Shown here in pieces: positions 1 to 11,368 of a stretch of 64,000 bases of DNA (position 1 is the first letter of the stretch; each line of letters starts with the position of its first letter). Both the position numbers and the translations under genes were made by a program. The stretch spans positions 868,001-932,000 of the forward strand of contig QAOA01008473.1 of NCBI GenBank assembly GCA_003255065.1, written 5' to 3'. Below the pieces are notes generated by a model. It was not told where the DNA came from. It ran no database searches and was given only the letters and a program-made list of their open reading frames with translations. This stretch comes from Cercis canadensis. Taxonomy: Eukaryota > Streptophyta > Magnoliopsida > Fabales > Fabaceae.

Positions 1-1989
1 TTAATTTTTCTTTTTTTCTCTCGGGGAGATGAAGATAATTAATAAACAGTTTCCGTTCTAACGTTTGATGAAGCAGAACCAGAATTCTTTTTTTGTTTCC
101 TAAAAAAAATGAACCAATAGTTAGCGTTTCCTGATTTTCAATTGAAAAGTAGCACTAGATTAATCCTGTAGCCTATAATATACAGTAATTGAGGTTGCGT
201 TTCCAAATTAGTGTCGCTCAATTAGTAGCAGAGGGCTGAAATCTAGAAGAACCCAAATGATCAGTAATCTCTCAATTAATTAATCCTATGCTGTTGCGAC
301 TACTTTTCGTTTCCAGCAACCTCTTTCCCACTCGTTGGGGTGGGACCATATTGCAATTGTAATTGCCTTGAAAAGGTTCTTCCTTGCACTACTTGTGGAC
401 CAAATTCAATTCTTTAAACTATAAGGGCATTGGTTCACTGTATCATTAATAATAATATATACAATATAAAGCATGTTTATGTATGAATTTGCCTTAGGTA
501 GTGTCTTTTACTGTGGTCCGAAATTCACCCTTGTCATCATGTTTTCTCTATCAATTTCTATAGATAACCAGAGCTTTTAGACGATAATCTAAATCTGCAC
601 CTGCAATTCCAATGAGGGATGATTAGTCCGAAGTTTTGAATTGAACGAAGGACAATTCTATTGAGGGGTTGTTGGTGAATGGAGACCATTAAGGATGCTG
701 ATGTATCAATTAGACCTTAAACTTTTTTTAATTAATAAAGTAATTACGCCATGTAGACCATTAAATATATGTCTGTTCAATATCTGCACAACAAAACCAA
801 AGTAATCAAAATAAATTCAACTATTGTCAAAGCCTGTTTTGAAAAACTAATTCAAAACAATGACGCAGGTTTACTAAATGATGAAATATATTTGAGAAAA
901 CACACATCGTCTGCCTAGAGTCTAGAGCTTCATTTTTATAATAATACGCAGAAGATTAAGACGGATTATGCTGAGTATTGGACTATTCTAAAGGTATCTA
1001 TTTTGTATTTGTATAGTTTGGACAATTAAACAAAGTTGATAAACTAAAAATACCTAATTATTTTCCGTTTCATTGAATCAAAGTCCAGCAACCCAATTCT
1101 GTTATGAGATATTTTTTTAATTAATTAGACCTTAATGTTTTGTTTCTTTATATTTCTTTCAACTTAATTAATTATGGATTATGGCATAACATAACATTAT
1201 AATAATATGCAGAAGATTAAGACGGATTATGCTGAGTATTGGACTATTCTAAAGGTATCTATTTTATATTTGTATAGTTTGGACAATTAAACAAAGTTGA
1301 TAAACTAATTAAAACACCTAATTAATTTCCGTTTCATTGAATCAAAGTCCAGCAATCCAATTAATTAATATAATACAGTGCTCCCAATTTTGGCATTCAG
1401 AGGGTAATTATCAGATATTACAAGACCTCTTACCATGAACTTCTCTGGTCAGAGGTAACTCTATAGTCAATTATTTGTTGATAGATATATAGAGCCTTGG
1501 ACTCGACCAAACTTCAAAACATTGAACACATGTTAAGCTAATTGAGTAAGTTTTAATGGTCTGTATTATTATTCAAAACATGTTCAGCATATTAATTCAT
1601 CATTTTCACATGTACCACTTTTTACTATATTCCATAAAAAATAGTAAGTCTTGCAAATGACATGAGTTAGATTGTGAGAATATACATAAAAAAGCCCTTT
1701 TTTCAAACCAAGATTCGTCATCACAAACGTGAACCAAGTCTTCCTCCAAGACTCAAAGCTCATTTTTATAGTTGTTTGTGGAAAAGAATTAAGAACGCAC
1801 GAAATAAGGACATAAAGTGGAATCACAATTCACATGAGCGTGTTGTTTAATAATTAACGAAGTGAATGAAACATAGTTGGTGGCAACTTCTTATTACTTG
1901 TCGTGTATTACAAGCTTGGTACAAGTCTAAAATGAGAAACTTACGAAACTTTCTTCATAGCCTTTTCATACTTCATTACTTCCCTCTCT
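1..1989. other. Non-coding upstream region, no gene seen
   Basis: AT-rich sequence without a convincing reading frame; the only open frames are short and lack coding character. It holds a direct repeat (listed separately) and ends in the promoter of the first carbonic anhydrase gene. Confidence 0.6.
940..1362. repeat. Direct repeat, two ~160-bp copies
   Basis: Copy 1 is 940-1098 and copy 2 is 1201-1362, in the same orientation and about 261 bp apart. They share the stretch from GCAGAAGATTAAGACGG through GTCCAGCAA with only a few substitutions and a short indel. The high similarity suggests a recent local duplication. I see no terminal inverted repeats or coding content, so the origin is unknown. 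Confidence 0.85.
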
Positions 1990-2016
1990 GTTCATATTTG
2001 TGTGCCCAGAAATCTT

Positions 2017-2024
2017 TATAAATA
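2017..2024 (+). promoter_or_regulatory. TATA box of first carbonic anhydrase gene
   Basis: TATAAATA lies 73 bp before the start codon at 2090. The same core, ATAAATAGCTA, occurs at the same distance before the second gene (5761), so the two promoters look paralogous. Confidence 0.6.
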
Positions 2025-2089
2025 GCTACCCGAGCCATGCCTCCTGCAATTCTATCATATATGATCTAAACCAGAAGGTAGAAACTAAA

Positions 2090-3604
2090 ATGAAGAAGCT
2101 TACCCAAGCATTCATTTACAGTTTGTTTGCAGCACTTGTTTTATTCACCTGCCCAGCAAGATCGGCTAAAGAAGCTGGTAAGGACATGTTGAGCATGCAA
2201 ATGCAATATATATGTTATACTATATATATATATATATATGATCACTTAATCGCTTTATAATTTTTGATGGTAACATGCAGAGGATGAGAGTGAGTTTAAT
2301 TATGAAGAAGGGAGCGAGAAGGGACCATCTCGGTGGGGATATATTCGACCTGAATGGAGTGATTGTAAAAATGGATCAATGCAATCCCCAATTGATCTGC
2401 TAAATGAGAGAGTTGAAATAGCGCCCCATCTTGGGTTGCTTCATAGGAACTACCACCCCTCCAATGCCACTATTAGGAATAGGGGCCATGATGTCATGGT
2501 AAGCAATATATATATATCTGCATAAGTCGTACAGCATTCTTTTTCAATTTCATTTTCTTTTTAATTAATTTGTCACTCTTTTTGGATTCTGATTATTTGT
2601 GAATGCAGTTGGAATGGGTTGATGGGGCAGGCTACCTTCTAATTAATGGAACTAATTACGTACTCCAGCAGTGCCACTGGCATTCTCCCTCTGAACACTA
2701 CATCGATGGCAAAAGGTGCTTTTTTTTTTTTTTTTTTTTTNTTTTTTTTTTTTTTTTTTTTCCTACCTCAGTATATTAATTACATATAACAAACACATGC
2801 AGTGTAATTATTAAGGGGAGGATTTGCTTTTTACAGGTTTGATCTAGAGTTACACATGTTACACGAAAGTTCTGCTGGGCAAACTGTGGTGATCGGAATA
2901 ATGTATAAGATCGGAAAACCAGATTCTTTCTTGTCATCGGTAAAGTAAATTAATAATTATCTGTGTGCATGTTCCTCTTTTGTCTGTGTCTGTGTGTGAC
3001 TAATTAAATATGGTGACTATATTTTGATTTTTAGTTGACGGATCATTTAAGGGCGATTTCCGATATCACGGATGCAGAAAGAGTTGTGGGTACAGTTGAT
3101 CCAAAGCAGATAAAAATAAGGAGCATACAGTATTACAAATATATTGGTTCTCTTACAGTTCCTCCTTGCACTGAGAATGTTGTGTGGATCATCGTTAGAA
3201 AGGTTTCCTCTACTAGTTCATGACTCTTCAACTGATTAATTAACGATACTAATTATGTATTATTGTGATTCACCCCTCAATTAACCTTGCCTAATTGATC
3301 AGGTGAGAACCGTTTCTAGGGAACAAGTTAGATTGCTTCGAGTTGCTGTTCACGATGTAAGTTACTATGACTTTCTAAATATCCCCATAGATATATGTAT
3401 GATCTCATCTGACCAAAATTAGCATTCATACAAAATATGAAGCTAGTGTTTGATTATTTAGTTTACCCTTTGGGTTTTTCCTGTAAGCTTGGCGTTGACA
3501 AAGCTTTTGTTTTGCAGGAATCAGGCACTAATGCGAGGCCACTGCAACCAACAAACAACCGCCTGGTGCAACTCTACAAGCCAAAAGATCCAGAAGAAAA
3601 TTAA
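2090..3604 (+). CDS. Alpha-type carbonic anhydrase, copy 1
   Basis: Reversible hydration of CO2 to bicarbonate by a zinc enzyme of the alpha family, probably secreted or in the endomembrane system. Exons: 2090-2177, 2281-2498, 2609-2715, 2837-2939, 3035-3202, 3303-3356, 3518-3604, all GT-AG and in frame, giving 274 residues, the usual length. The N-terminus (residues 1-24) is a signal peptide. Zinc ligands are His125 and His127 in HWHSPSEH and His144 in ELHMLH; the proton-shuttle region NRGHD (residues 96-100) and the conserved [10 protein letters not shown] are present, so the enzyme should be active. The closest named groups are plant alpha-CA 7 and nectarin III-like proteins. The start is the ATG followed directly by the hydrophobic signal; an upstream alternative frame does not fit. 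Intron 3 contains a T homopolymer with an assembly N at 2741. A close paralogue follows in tandem. Confidence 0.93.
2219..2239. repeat. AT dinucleotide microsatellite in intron 1
   Basis: About ten TA units lie inside the first intron of the first carbonic anhydrase gene. Confidence 0.9.
2719..2761. repeat. Poly-T tract with one N, intron 3
   Basis: A T homopolymer of about 40 bases is interrupted by a single N at 2741. The true length is probably unresolved in the assembly. It lies just after the exon 3 donor site. Confidence 0.9.
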
Positions 3605-4280
3605 ACTAGTCCAAGGCATTTGAGATGATTTGAAGTTTTGGTCGCATAGAATGCATTTGATCTGTACTTATATAGATGATTGTTACTTCTTATAGTACTT
3701 TCCATGTATCTCTCTATTGTTACATGGTTTTAGAGTATCCTGCTGTATGTTCAATATTTAAGAGATGATAGTTACGTTGCTTTCGCAAATAACATATTTA
3801 TATTCCTCCAATGAAAAAAAGGTCAACTATTGAACAAATAGGCAAGGAAGCAGGTTAATTCTTGCTCCCTGCCGTCTTTGTTAATTAAGAACGAAAGAAA
3901 TAAACAAATTCAGTTGACGATCTTAAAGCACCTAACAACCATTTGGTTGAATCCAAAGGGATAGTTAAATTGTAATCAAACTAATACATACAGTTGTCTT
4001 ATCAAAATTAACATTCTTCTTCCAATGTCTTGTCGCAACCTTGGTATTAATTTAATAACAACATTTCTAAGCTACCCCTTCTTAGCAGAATTAGCTATTT
4101 TAGCATCAATGCAAAGCTCTCAAAAAGTCAATCCACCCATTATATTCAAAATCCCAAACAATTAACAAAATTGAAGTTAATAATATCAAAGATTGAATAT
4201 AATTAATAAACTGATTTGTTGACTCTATAATACGGAAATTAAACAACTAAAATATCACTGGTTGCTGAAATGCAACTTAA

Positions 4281-4700
4281 TTACAGTGACACGTGGTAGC
4301 TGCATATTGGGTAAATGATGTCAGCAAATTTTTTAGCTACTTGCATAATTGATAATTTGGCTTATTATAAATATAGCACGTAATTATGTTAAAATTTTGT
4401 TATTGTCAATGCAATTATGCTAATTACAAAATAATGCCCCACAAATTTTTTTCACTATTTACAAATCAGCCTCATTTTTTTTTTGGGTTTAAGATTTATG
4501 GTTTTAAGATTTAAGGTTTAGAATTTAGGGTTTAAGATTTATTTGAGATAATTTTGTAATTATCTTAAATTTGGGGTACATTTTGTAATTAATATAACAT
4601 TGGAATACATTTTATAATTAATAAAATCTACTTAACCATGTATTTGACTGACAACATATCCTCATCTGATTGGTTGTACACTGTATTATCAGTTATTATA
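4281..4700. mobile_element. Possible MITE-like inverted repeat
   Basis: The arms CTAATTACAAAATAATGCCCC (near 4418-4440) and its imperfect complement near 4570-4595 face each other. An outer, weaker pair lies at about 4281-4335 and 4640-4695. The arms are imperfect and no clear target-site duplication was found, so this is only a candidate. Confidence 0.35.
4490..4545 (+). repeat. Degenerate telomere-like tract
   Basis: Repeated variants of TTTAGGGTTTAAGATTTA occur here. Only one unit matches the plant telomere repeat TTTAGGG exactly, so it is at best a decayed interstitial telomere-like tract. Confidence 0.4.
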
Positions 4701-5759
4701 TTTTAACAACAAGTGACATTGAAACACTATCCCTATAACATATTATATAATTAATCAACTATTTAATGATGGTAGATTGTCACCTGCAATATTTAAAAAA
4801 AATGGGCTAGAAACATCATTCCTTTTTCCAGGAACCGTGTACAGGTAGCATACTAATATATTATTATTGACAGTTAGCATAATAATAATAATATATTATT
4901 ATTGTTAATAATAATAGTTATTAATATCGTAGACTTGATTCCTAATAGCTAGCTAGCCGGCGGTAACTGCTATATGTTAGCGCATTAAAAATAATGGTAT
5001 ATGTATTATTAAATATTAATTACAGACCGCATTTTCTTCTCATAGGGTTAGGAAAGGGGGAGGTAAGAAGTTTTAAGGAGGAAATTTAACCTCATTTGGA
5101 TTAAAGCTAGGAATCACTCCTTTAAAAAAAATAGACTTATTACAGAAACGAACAGTGATTTAATTTGGGCTTTTCAGTTATTGCATATTTGTTTTGCAAT
5201 TAAATATATAATTAAGATGTAGTGTCTTGATACATTAATGTAGTGTGACTTCAATATATTCACTATTTTTAATATAAAGTATCTCTATTTTTCTGCATGC
5301 TCATGAATAAATTAATAAAAAGTGTTTTATTTTTATAATAAATTTGCATTGTACTCAATTTTGCAAATAATATATTTTCAAGTCAATTAGCCCATTAAGA
5401 CAGACTAGGATACTTAAAATCTCCTGTTTCAAATCAATAAATCAGACACTGATGGCAATTTCTTATTAAGGGACTAGTGATCTTAAAAGATTAAATTGTT
5501 AGAAATAGAAATAAAATTAGTTTATATCTTTAACATACTCACGTACACGCAATCAGTAATTTGGCTTAGATCGTGACGAAAACAAGTCCACCAACACCAA
5601 TATTTGTGGTGAAATTTAATGTTGGTTAAACATTAATTAGCCTACTCTACGTCTTCCTATATTTGTAAAATGCCCCACGCAATGAACAAGGAGAAACTTA
5701 AGATCCCCGTCAATGTCAAATTTCAATAAGCCCTCTCTTCGTATCCATGCACCTTTGTC

Positions 5760-5767
5760 CATAAATA
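5760..5767 (+). promoter_or_regulatory. TATA-like box of second carbonic anhydrase gene
   Basis: CATAAATA lies 73 bp before the start codon at 5834, followed by AGCTAGCCC. This parallels the core promoter of the first copy. Confidence 0.5.
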
Positions 5768-5833
5768 GCTAGCCCAGCCACTCCTGTCTCCACTATATAT
5801 CGTACTAAATCTTGTACACCTGGAAACGAAGAA

Positions 5834-8112
5834 ATGGCGAAGTTTACCATTCGAGTCTTGCTTTGCTGTTTATTCACTGCACTTGTTTTCCTCTCCTACT
5901 CGGCAACATCTAGAGAAGTTGGTAAGGACATGTTGATGTTGAGCAAAATATACACACTCCCGTAGTCACTTTAATTAGCATTGTGTTTCAGGAAATGGCA
6001 ACGAATTAATTGAGGAAATACTTTTTATATTAAAAAATCTTTGAAAAGAAAATCATTCTTGATGATGCTAGTGTACTTTTTTTTCTTATAATTTCTATAT
6101 ATTGTAACATCTTCTTGGTTTGAATTCTTGATGGCACATGCAGAGGATGAGAGCGAGTTTAGTTACGATGAATGGAGCGATAGAGGACCAGCTCACTGGG
6201 GAGATCTTCGACCCGATTGGTTTATGTGTAAAAATGGAACAATGCAATCTCCGATTGCTCTGTTCGATTTGAGTGCTCAATTAGCTCCCAATTTGGGGAG
6301 GCTTCACACAAACTACCAGCCCTCCAATGCCACTCTTAAGAATAGGGGCCATGATATCAAGGTAAGCAAACCACTTGAATCACACTAATAAACCCATTCA
6401 AACACCACCACTTCTGCTTACTACTCTATGCATGCAGTTGGAATGGGTTGGTGGTGGAGGCCGCCTTCTAATTAATGCAACAAACTTCGTACTACAACAA
6501 TGTCACTGGCACTCTCCCTCTGAGCACACCATCAATGGCCTGAGGTGCTTTTTTTTTTTAATCTCATTTAAATTCTTTTTGTTACAAACCCATGATTTGC
6601 TATTGTAATTATTATTAATTACTTACAGAAAAATAAAAAATAAATTATTGTTTGATTCTAAAAAGTTTGAGAAAAAGACTATTTGGTTTTAAATATGGAG
6701 GGAATTGATTGCCAAAAAAATATGGAAGAATTTCAATTTGGTTCCTCTTAAACCATATAAAATATTTAAAATACTCTTTTGTATTATATAATTATTTCGT
6801 TTATATATGTGATTATTTCATTTATTTTTAAATATGACAACTACATATATGAACCAAATAAAATGATAACCTCATAACTACATATATAAACAAAATAATC
6901 ATATATCACTAAAAAATAATTATATATGTTGACAGAATAACAATATAGCACAAATGGATATTTTAGATATTTCACATTTTATAAGAGGAATCAAATTGAA
7001 AGTCCTCAATCTTTGAAACTAAATGGTCTTTTTCTCAAAATTTTAAAACTAAACAATAATTTTTTCAAAAGTAAATCAAGGGGAGGATTTGCTTATATAT
7101 ATTGTTTTTCAATATTGAATTTGCAGGTTTCCTCTAGAGATTCACATGGTGCACGAATCTGCAGCAGGAACAATTGCCGTAATTGGAATGCTGTATAGGT
7201 TCGGAAGCCCAGATCCTTTCCTGGCAACGGTAACTAAAAAAGAGAAGAAAATCTGAGTTTATAAATTTGTTGTGTTAGTGACTAATATATGATGTCTATT
7301 TTGGCTTCTAGTTTACGGATAGTATNTAGTGACTAATATATGCTGTCTATTTTGGCTTCTAGTTTACGGATAGTATAAAAGCCATATCTCGTATGCCAGG
7401 AGCGGAAAGAGCTGTGGGTATTGTTGATCCAAATCAGATTAACATAAACAGAGGGGGCTATTACAGGTATATGGGTTCTCTTACAACTCCTCCCTGCGAT
7501 GAGGGTGTCGTCTGGACTGTTAATAGAGAGGTAATTTCATCTTTACTTTATAATTAGTTCCTCTTAAAATATTAATCAAGGATATTAATTAGTTTTTTAA
7601 AATATTAAATAACTCCTTTTCAACCTTGTCTACTTGATCAGGTGAGAACAGTTTCATTGGAACAAGTTCAATTGCTTAGAGATGCAGTTTATGATGTAAG
7701 TTACATCTCACACTCTAACGTTTCATTACATGTGAAAGTTTTTTGGTTCGAAACATAAAAAATAAAAATAAAACAAAATAAATTCACTTTTTACCTTATA
7801 TTAAAATTTAATTTAACGAAGAAACAAAAAATGATAAAACTCCTTATTACTTTGTCAAAGAGAATTTGATTAAAAAAAAAAAAGTTTGCTTAATAAATTA
7901 AATACTTCTAATGTTTAACTTGTTCCACACATATAAGTTATTTAGAGTCCAAAACTGCTACTAAACAGCTTGTAGTTGACTTCTTAAGTTTTAATTTCAA
8001 TTCTCCCGTTTCATACTTAGCATCTATTTTGCAGGAATCTAATGCAAGACCGCTGCAACGATTAAACAACCGACGGGTGCAACTCTACAAACCAATTTCT
8101 GAGAAAAATTGA
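5834..8112 (+). CDS. Alpha-type carbonic anhydrase, copy 2
   Basis: Tandem paralogue of the upstream gene. Exons: 5834-5921, 6144-6361, 6438-6544, 7127-7229, 7363-7530, 7642-7695, 8035-8112, giving 271 residues. The first six exons have exactly the same lengths and phases as copy 1, so the pair arose by gene duplication. A signal peptide covers about residues 1-25. Zinc ligands His125, His127 (HWHSPSEH) and His144 (EIHMVH) are kept, as is NRGHD, so activity is expected. One change is visible in a conserved block: QSPIALF where copy 1 has QSPIDLL, an Asp-to-Ala replacement. Intron 3 is enlarged by an inverted-repeat element. The exon 5 acceptor region is duplicated around an assembly N (7326); the model uses the second copy, which continues into the open exon. 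Confidence 0.92.
6639..7067. mobile_element. MITE-like hairpin element in intron 3 of carbonic anhydrase copy 2
   Basis: The left arm from TAAATTATTGTTTGATTCTA (6641) and the right arm ending in AACAATAATTTTTTC (7066) are inverted complements over more than 120 bp, including GTTTGAGAAAAAGAC at left and its counterpart at right. The AT-rich core has no coding capacity. The matching intron of copy 1 lacks it, so it was inserted after the duplication or lost from copy 1. I could not define a target-site duplication. Confidence 0.65.
7276..7376. repeat. 50-bp duplication flanking an assembly N
   Basis: 7276-7325 and 7327-7376 are identical except for one base and are separated only by the N at 7326. 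Both copies contain the exon 5 acceptor and the first 14 bases of the exon. This looks like unmerged contig ends rather than a biological duplication. Confidence 0.85.
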
Positions 8113-9457
8113 AGTTCAAGGCACTTGACAGTGCAAATTAATATGACTTATCTGAACAAATACATGGATAATAATCTTAAATATGGCATGTAGTAGCTAT
8201 GCATTAAAAATAAATAAAAATTCATGCTTGCATTTGCATTGCTGAGAAATCTATGATGTTCCAGCAAAGCTAATATTTCAGGATTAGTTTACCAGTGTGC
8301 ACGCTAGAGAGAATACTACTCTCTTTAGTTTAAGTGTGTTATAAAAGTAATAACAATAAAGTGATTGATTATATACTTAATGTGCTTAATGAAAGTTACC
8401 TGAATTTTTATTTAAAACATGACATACATTTTTTTTATTAAATAAAAACCAATATTCTCTTGTTCTATTATTTCTTGGCTCTTATATACGAGGATCATAT
8501 ATTGGACTTGTAATTAGTGGCTTAATTAGAGTTCATTTGGTCTACAATATTGTTAATTATTTATTTCCATGCATCTTCCTCTTGCATGGTTTAGGCACTA
8601 AAATACGTTCAATGATGATATATATATATTTACACACAAAAGCATATTTATATCTGACCAGTGAAAAACTATGTTGAACAATATTTAAGCAAACGGCGTG
8701 AAGAGAGGTGCATGCTTGCCTCCTACGCTTTACAAGGTCGTCACATCTGGAACATTGTTAGGAGTTTAAAGCCGTCTCTATTATAAGAAACAGAAAGGAA
8801 TAAGCAAGCAAGATATATAATTCAACAAGAAATTAAGGAACCAGCTATTTAATTAGCTAATTTAAGTTTCAGAATGTCCCTTTGATACAGACGGTTACAG
8901 TTAGATAACGTTTTGTTATGACGCCACCTTCAATCATTAGTTCCATTGGAACCTGCTTTCTTATATATCTTCCAATTACTAAACGTTCTGCTTGGCGATA
9001 AAACTAAATGCCAATTGTGCTATTACAAACAACTTTAACAACTGAGTTTTAAAAATTAATTGGTTATTGCCTGAAAGCTCCAATCCTTGTGTTCTTTCTA
9101 GCCAGGAGACACAATTTATCAAGGCAAAAGAAAGAAGAAAAATTAGAGTTTTAAATCTGTCAGATTTTCATGGTCTTTTCTCAATATGAGACCAAGTGCC
9201 TATGGATTTGAACTTCATATGCCTTGAACAAATAAGCAAGAAATTGTGTGAAAAACCTGTATCAAAGGTATAAAAGAGGAAAAGGAAAAGGAGAGAAAAT
9301 TAGTGGGAATAAGCACGAAATTAAAATGATTATCATTAACCAGCTCCTTTCTACATAATATACATTCTTGCAATGATTTGTCATAATTGAAGCTAATTGA
9401 TATACGAACCTGGTTATAGATATAATTTGGCAATACTTCTTCATTTTGTGGTTGTGG
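8113..9457. other. Intergenic, 3' flanks of two genes
   Basis: AT-rich DNA between the end of carbonic anhydrase copy 2 and the stop codon of the LysM receptor gene on the other strand. It includes both 3' untranslated regions. No gene or clear repeat is seen apart from short TA runs near 8620. Confidence 0.6.
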
Positions 9458-11368
9458 CTAAACCACTCTTCCAAGAACTTTCATGATATCATCCATAGTT
9501 GGTCTATGCAGGGGATCATCTGCCACACAAGCCTTTGCTAAAACAGCCAAATATAAAGCTTCTGCAAGAGGATAATCCTTCAGATTAGGATCCATGAGAC
9601 CCCTCAATCCTTCAAAGCAACCCCTTTCACTGGCTTGCTCTCCCAAAAAACCAATGGAATCTTTGAATGATTTTTCATCAATGTTGTCTCTTGCTGAGAT
9701 CAGTTCAAGCAAGACAACTCCAAATGCAAAAATGTCAACCTTCTCACAAACTAAGCCATGGAGAAGGTACTCTGGTGCAACCCATCCTTTGTGATTTTCT
9801 GTTCTATCATTTCCTTTGATAGGTTTAGCAGCAGAAGCCATTCCAATATCTGCCAATTTTGCTCTCCAGTTTGCTGTTATGAATATATTTCTACTACTAA
9901 TCTTCATGTGAGCATAGGAAGGAAAAGCACAGCAATGTAAATAGTGAAGACCTGTTGCAATATCAAAAGCTATTTGTGTCCTTCTGTGCCAGTGAAGGGG
10001 ATTGCATGGATCAGATAAACAGTCCCTCAAACAGCCATTTTTAGGCAACTCAAAAACTAAATAAGACCAGGAAAAATCACTCTCACCATAACAAACACCA
10101 TGTAAGCTCATAATGTTAATGTGATTGATTTTGGAATGTAAATCAATTACCGGGCGCATGTCTTCAAACCTCACCCTCTTGATCATTACCTCAATATCAT
10201 TGACTAACCCCTTATAGGTTGAACCACCAATCTTGGTTTCTTCACTGAAATCTTTAGTTGCCTTTTTGAGCTCTTCTATGCTGTAATTGAGCAAACAGTA
10301 CTTTATTCCAACAAGAAGATCAGGAGACAGGCATGAAGTTGAAGAGGTTCTACCCGTTTGGGTAGATCTAGGAGAGCTTCTCATTGGTGAGCATGAGTTG
10401 GGGGAGTTTGTAACTGAGAAAACCTTGAGATTTTCCCTTCTCCATTTCCTTAAGCCCTTCATGTAAAATCCACATGCAAGCATTAATATAAGTAACAACA
10501 ACAAACCAAAAATAGAGCCTGCAATATACAATTGAGCATGTTTTGTAGCTTCCTGTTTCCCTTCCACTGGAATTGTAGAAAGAAATTCAGGAGTTGGTGG
10601 TGGTGAATCTGGAACATCAAAAATTCTGATTGGGGTAGCCCTTAGTGGAATTAACACAGTTGTATTTGGGAAAAGAGGATCCAAACGAGCTAAGATATTT
10701 ACTGCCCAGAAATCTTCAGTTGAGATGTCAAATTTCTGACTCAATTTGGTTGGTTCATCTCCTTTTATTATAGGGTATGTTACAAGGTACTTCACCCTCT
10801 TGCCACTAGTGAAATTGTCAGGACATGCACATCTAAGAGGCACATGAAGTACAGAACCAGCTTCGAGGTTATTTACATGAGGAAGGTTTTCCTCAAGAAG
10901 AGTATGAGATTTTAGCAGCCCTTCAAATACCCCACAAGCAACCTCTGAAAATGTTGTACTTTCAGAGATTTTATAAGAGAAATTGGCTTCATAAAACTGG
11001 CCTACAGAGCAGGAACAGGTAACAGGAAGAAGAACCTCTTTACCTGGTTTGAGTACCTGGGAAGAAGATGTGAGATTGTTTATTTGAAGTAGCTCGTCAG
11101 AGTTCATGTCGAAGAGCTTTGAGATATCTGAAATGGTTTGGAACTTCTGGTTAGCTCTGTAAACCAAGAACGTGCTACATGAATCATGGGATAAATTACA
11201 AGTGTATCTTGAACCTTGGTTGCTGTTGTCTGAAGAAGAACAATTTGAAGGGTCGTAATACTGCTGAGCAGAGCTTGAACTTATGCACATCCAGGCAACA
11301 AAGCAGAGATAACAAATCATGATTTTGAAGATCAACAACATAAGACCTTCTATTAAGTCAGTGTTCAC
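9458..11368 (-). CDS. LysM receptor-like pseudokinase, LYK4/LYK5 type
   Basis: Plasma-membrane receptor-like protein of the family that senses chitin or related N-acetylglucosamine oligomers, usually acting with an active LysM kinase partner such as CERK1. The gene is intronless, 636 residues. Signal peptide about 1-35; LysM region about 60-245 with the CxC pairs C118-S-C120 and C180-A-C182 that separate three LysM units; proline-rich juxtamembrane stretch about 252-262; transmembrane segment about 281-302; kinase-like domain about 374-634. The ATP-binding Lys397 (MIKR) is kept. The catalytic HRD is replaced by His487-Met-Lys489, the glycine loop is degenerate and DFG reads Asp507-Ile-Gly509, so catalysis is unlikely. 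This agrees with LYK4/LYK5 and related LYR proteins, which are pseudokinases. Assignment between LYK4, LYK5 and LYR names needs a phylogeny. Confidence 0.9.
   Translation of the reverse strand: MNTDLIEGLMLLIFKIMICYLCFVAWMCISSSSAQQYYDPSNCSSSDNSNQGSRYTCNLSHDSCSTFLVYRANQKFQTISDISKLFDMNSDELLQINNLTSSSQVLKPGKEVLLPVTCSCSVGQFYEANFSYKISESTTFSEVACGVFEGLLKSHTLLEENLPHVNNLEAGSVLHVPLRCACPDNFTSGKRVKYLVTYPIIKGDEPTKLSQKFDISTEDFWAVNILARLDPLFPNTTVLIPLRATPIRIFDVPDSPPPTPEFLSTIPVEGKQEATKHAQLYIAGSIFGLLLLLILMLACGFYMKGLRKWRRENLKVFSVTNSPNSCSPMRSSPRSTQTGRTSSTSCLSPDLLVGIKYCLLNYSIEELKKATKDFSEETKIGGSTYKGLVNDIEVMIKRVRFEDMRPVIDLHSKINHINIMSLHGVCYGESDFSWSYLVFELPKNGCLRDCLSDPCNPLHWHRRTQIAFDIATGLHYLHCCAFPSYAHMKISSRNIFITANWRAKLADIGMASAAKPIKGNDRTENHKGWVAPEYLLHGLVCEKVDIFAFGVVLLELISARDNIDEKSFKDSIGFLGEQASERGCFEGLRGLMDPNLKDYPLAEALYLAVLAKACVADDPLHRPTMDDIMKVLGRVV

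Larger units (their letters stand above)
3605..5760. other. Intergenic region between the two carbonic anhydrase genes
   Basis: Non-coding. It contains the 3' untranslated region of copy 1, an inverted-repeat segment near 4281-4700, a degenerate telomere-like tract at 4490-4545, and an AT-rich palindromic stretch near 4880-4925. No gene is visible. Confidence 0.6.

Noticed and set aside
4880..4925. AT-rich palindrome, possible hairpin
   Set aside because: Simple AATAAT repeats; too low in complexity to call a structured RNA or element.
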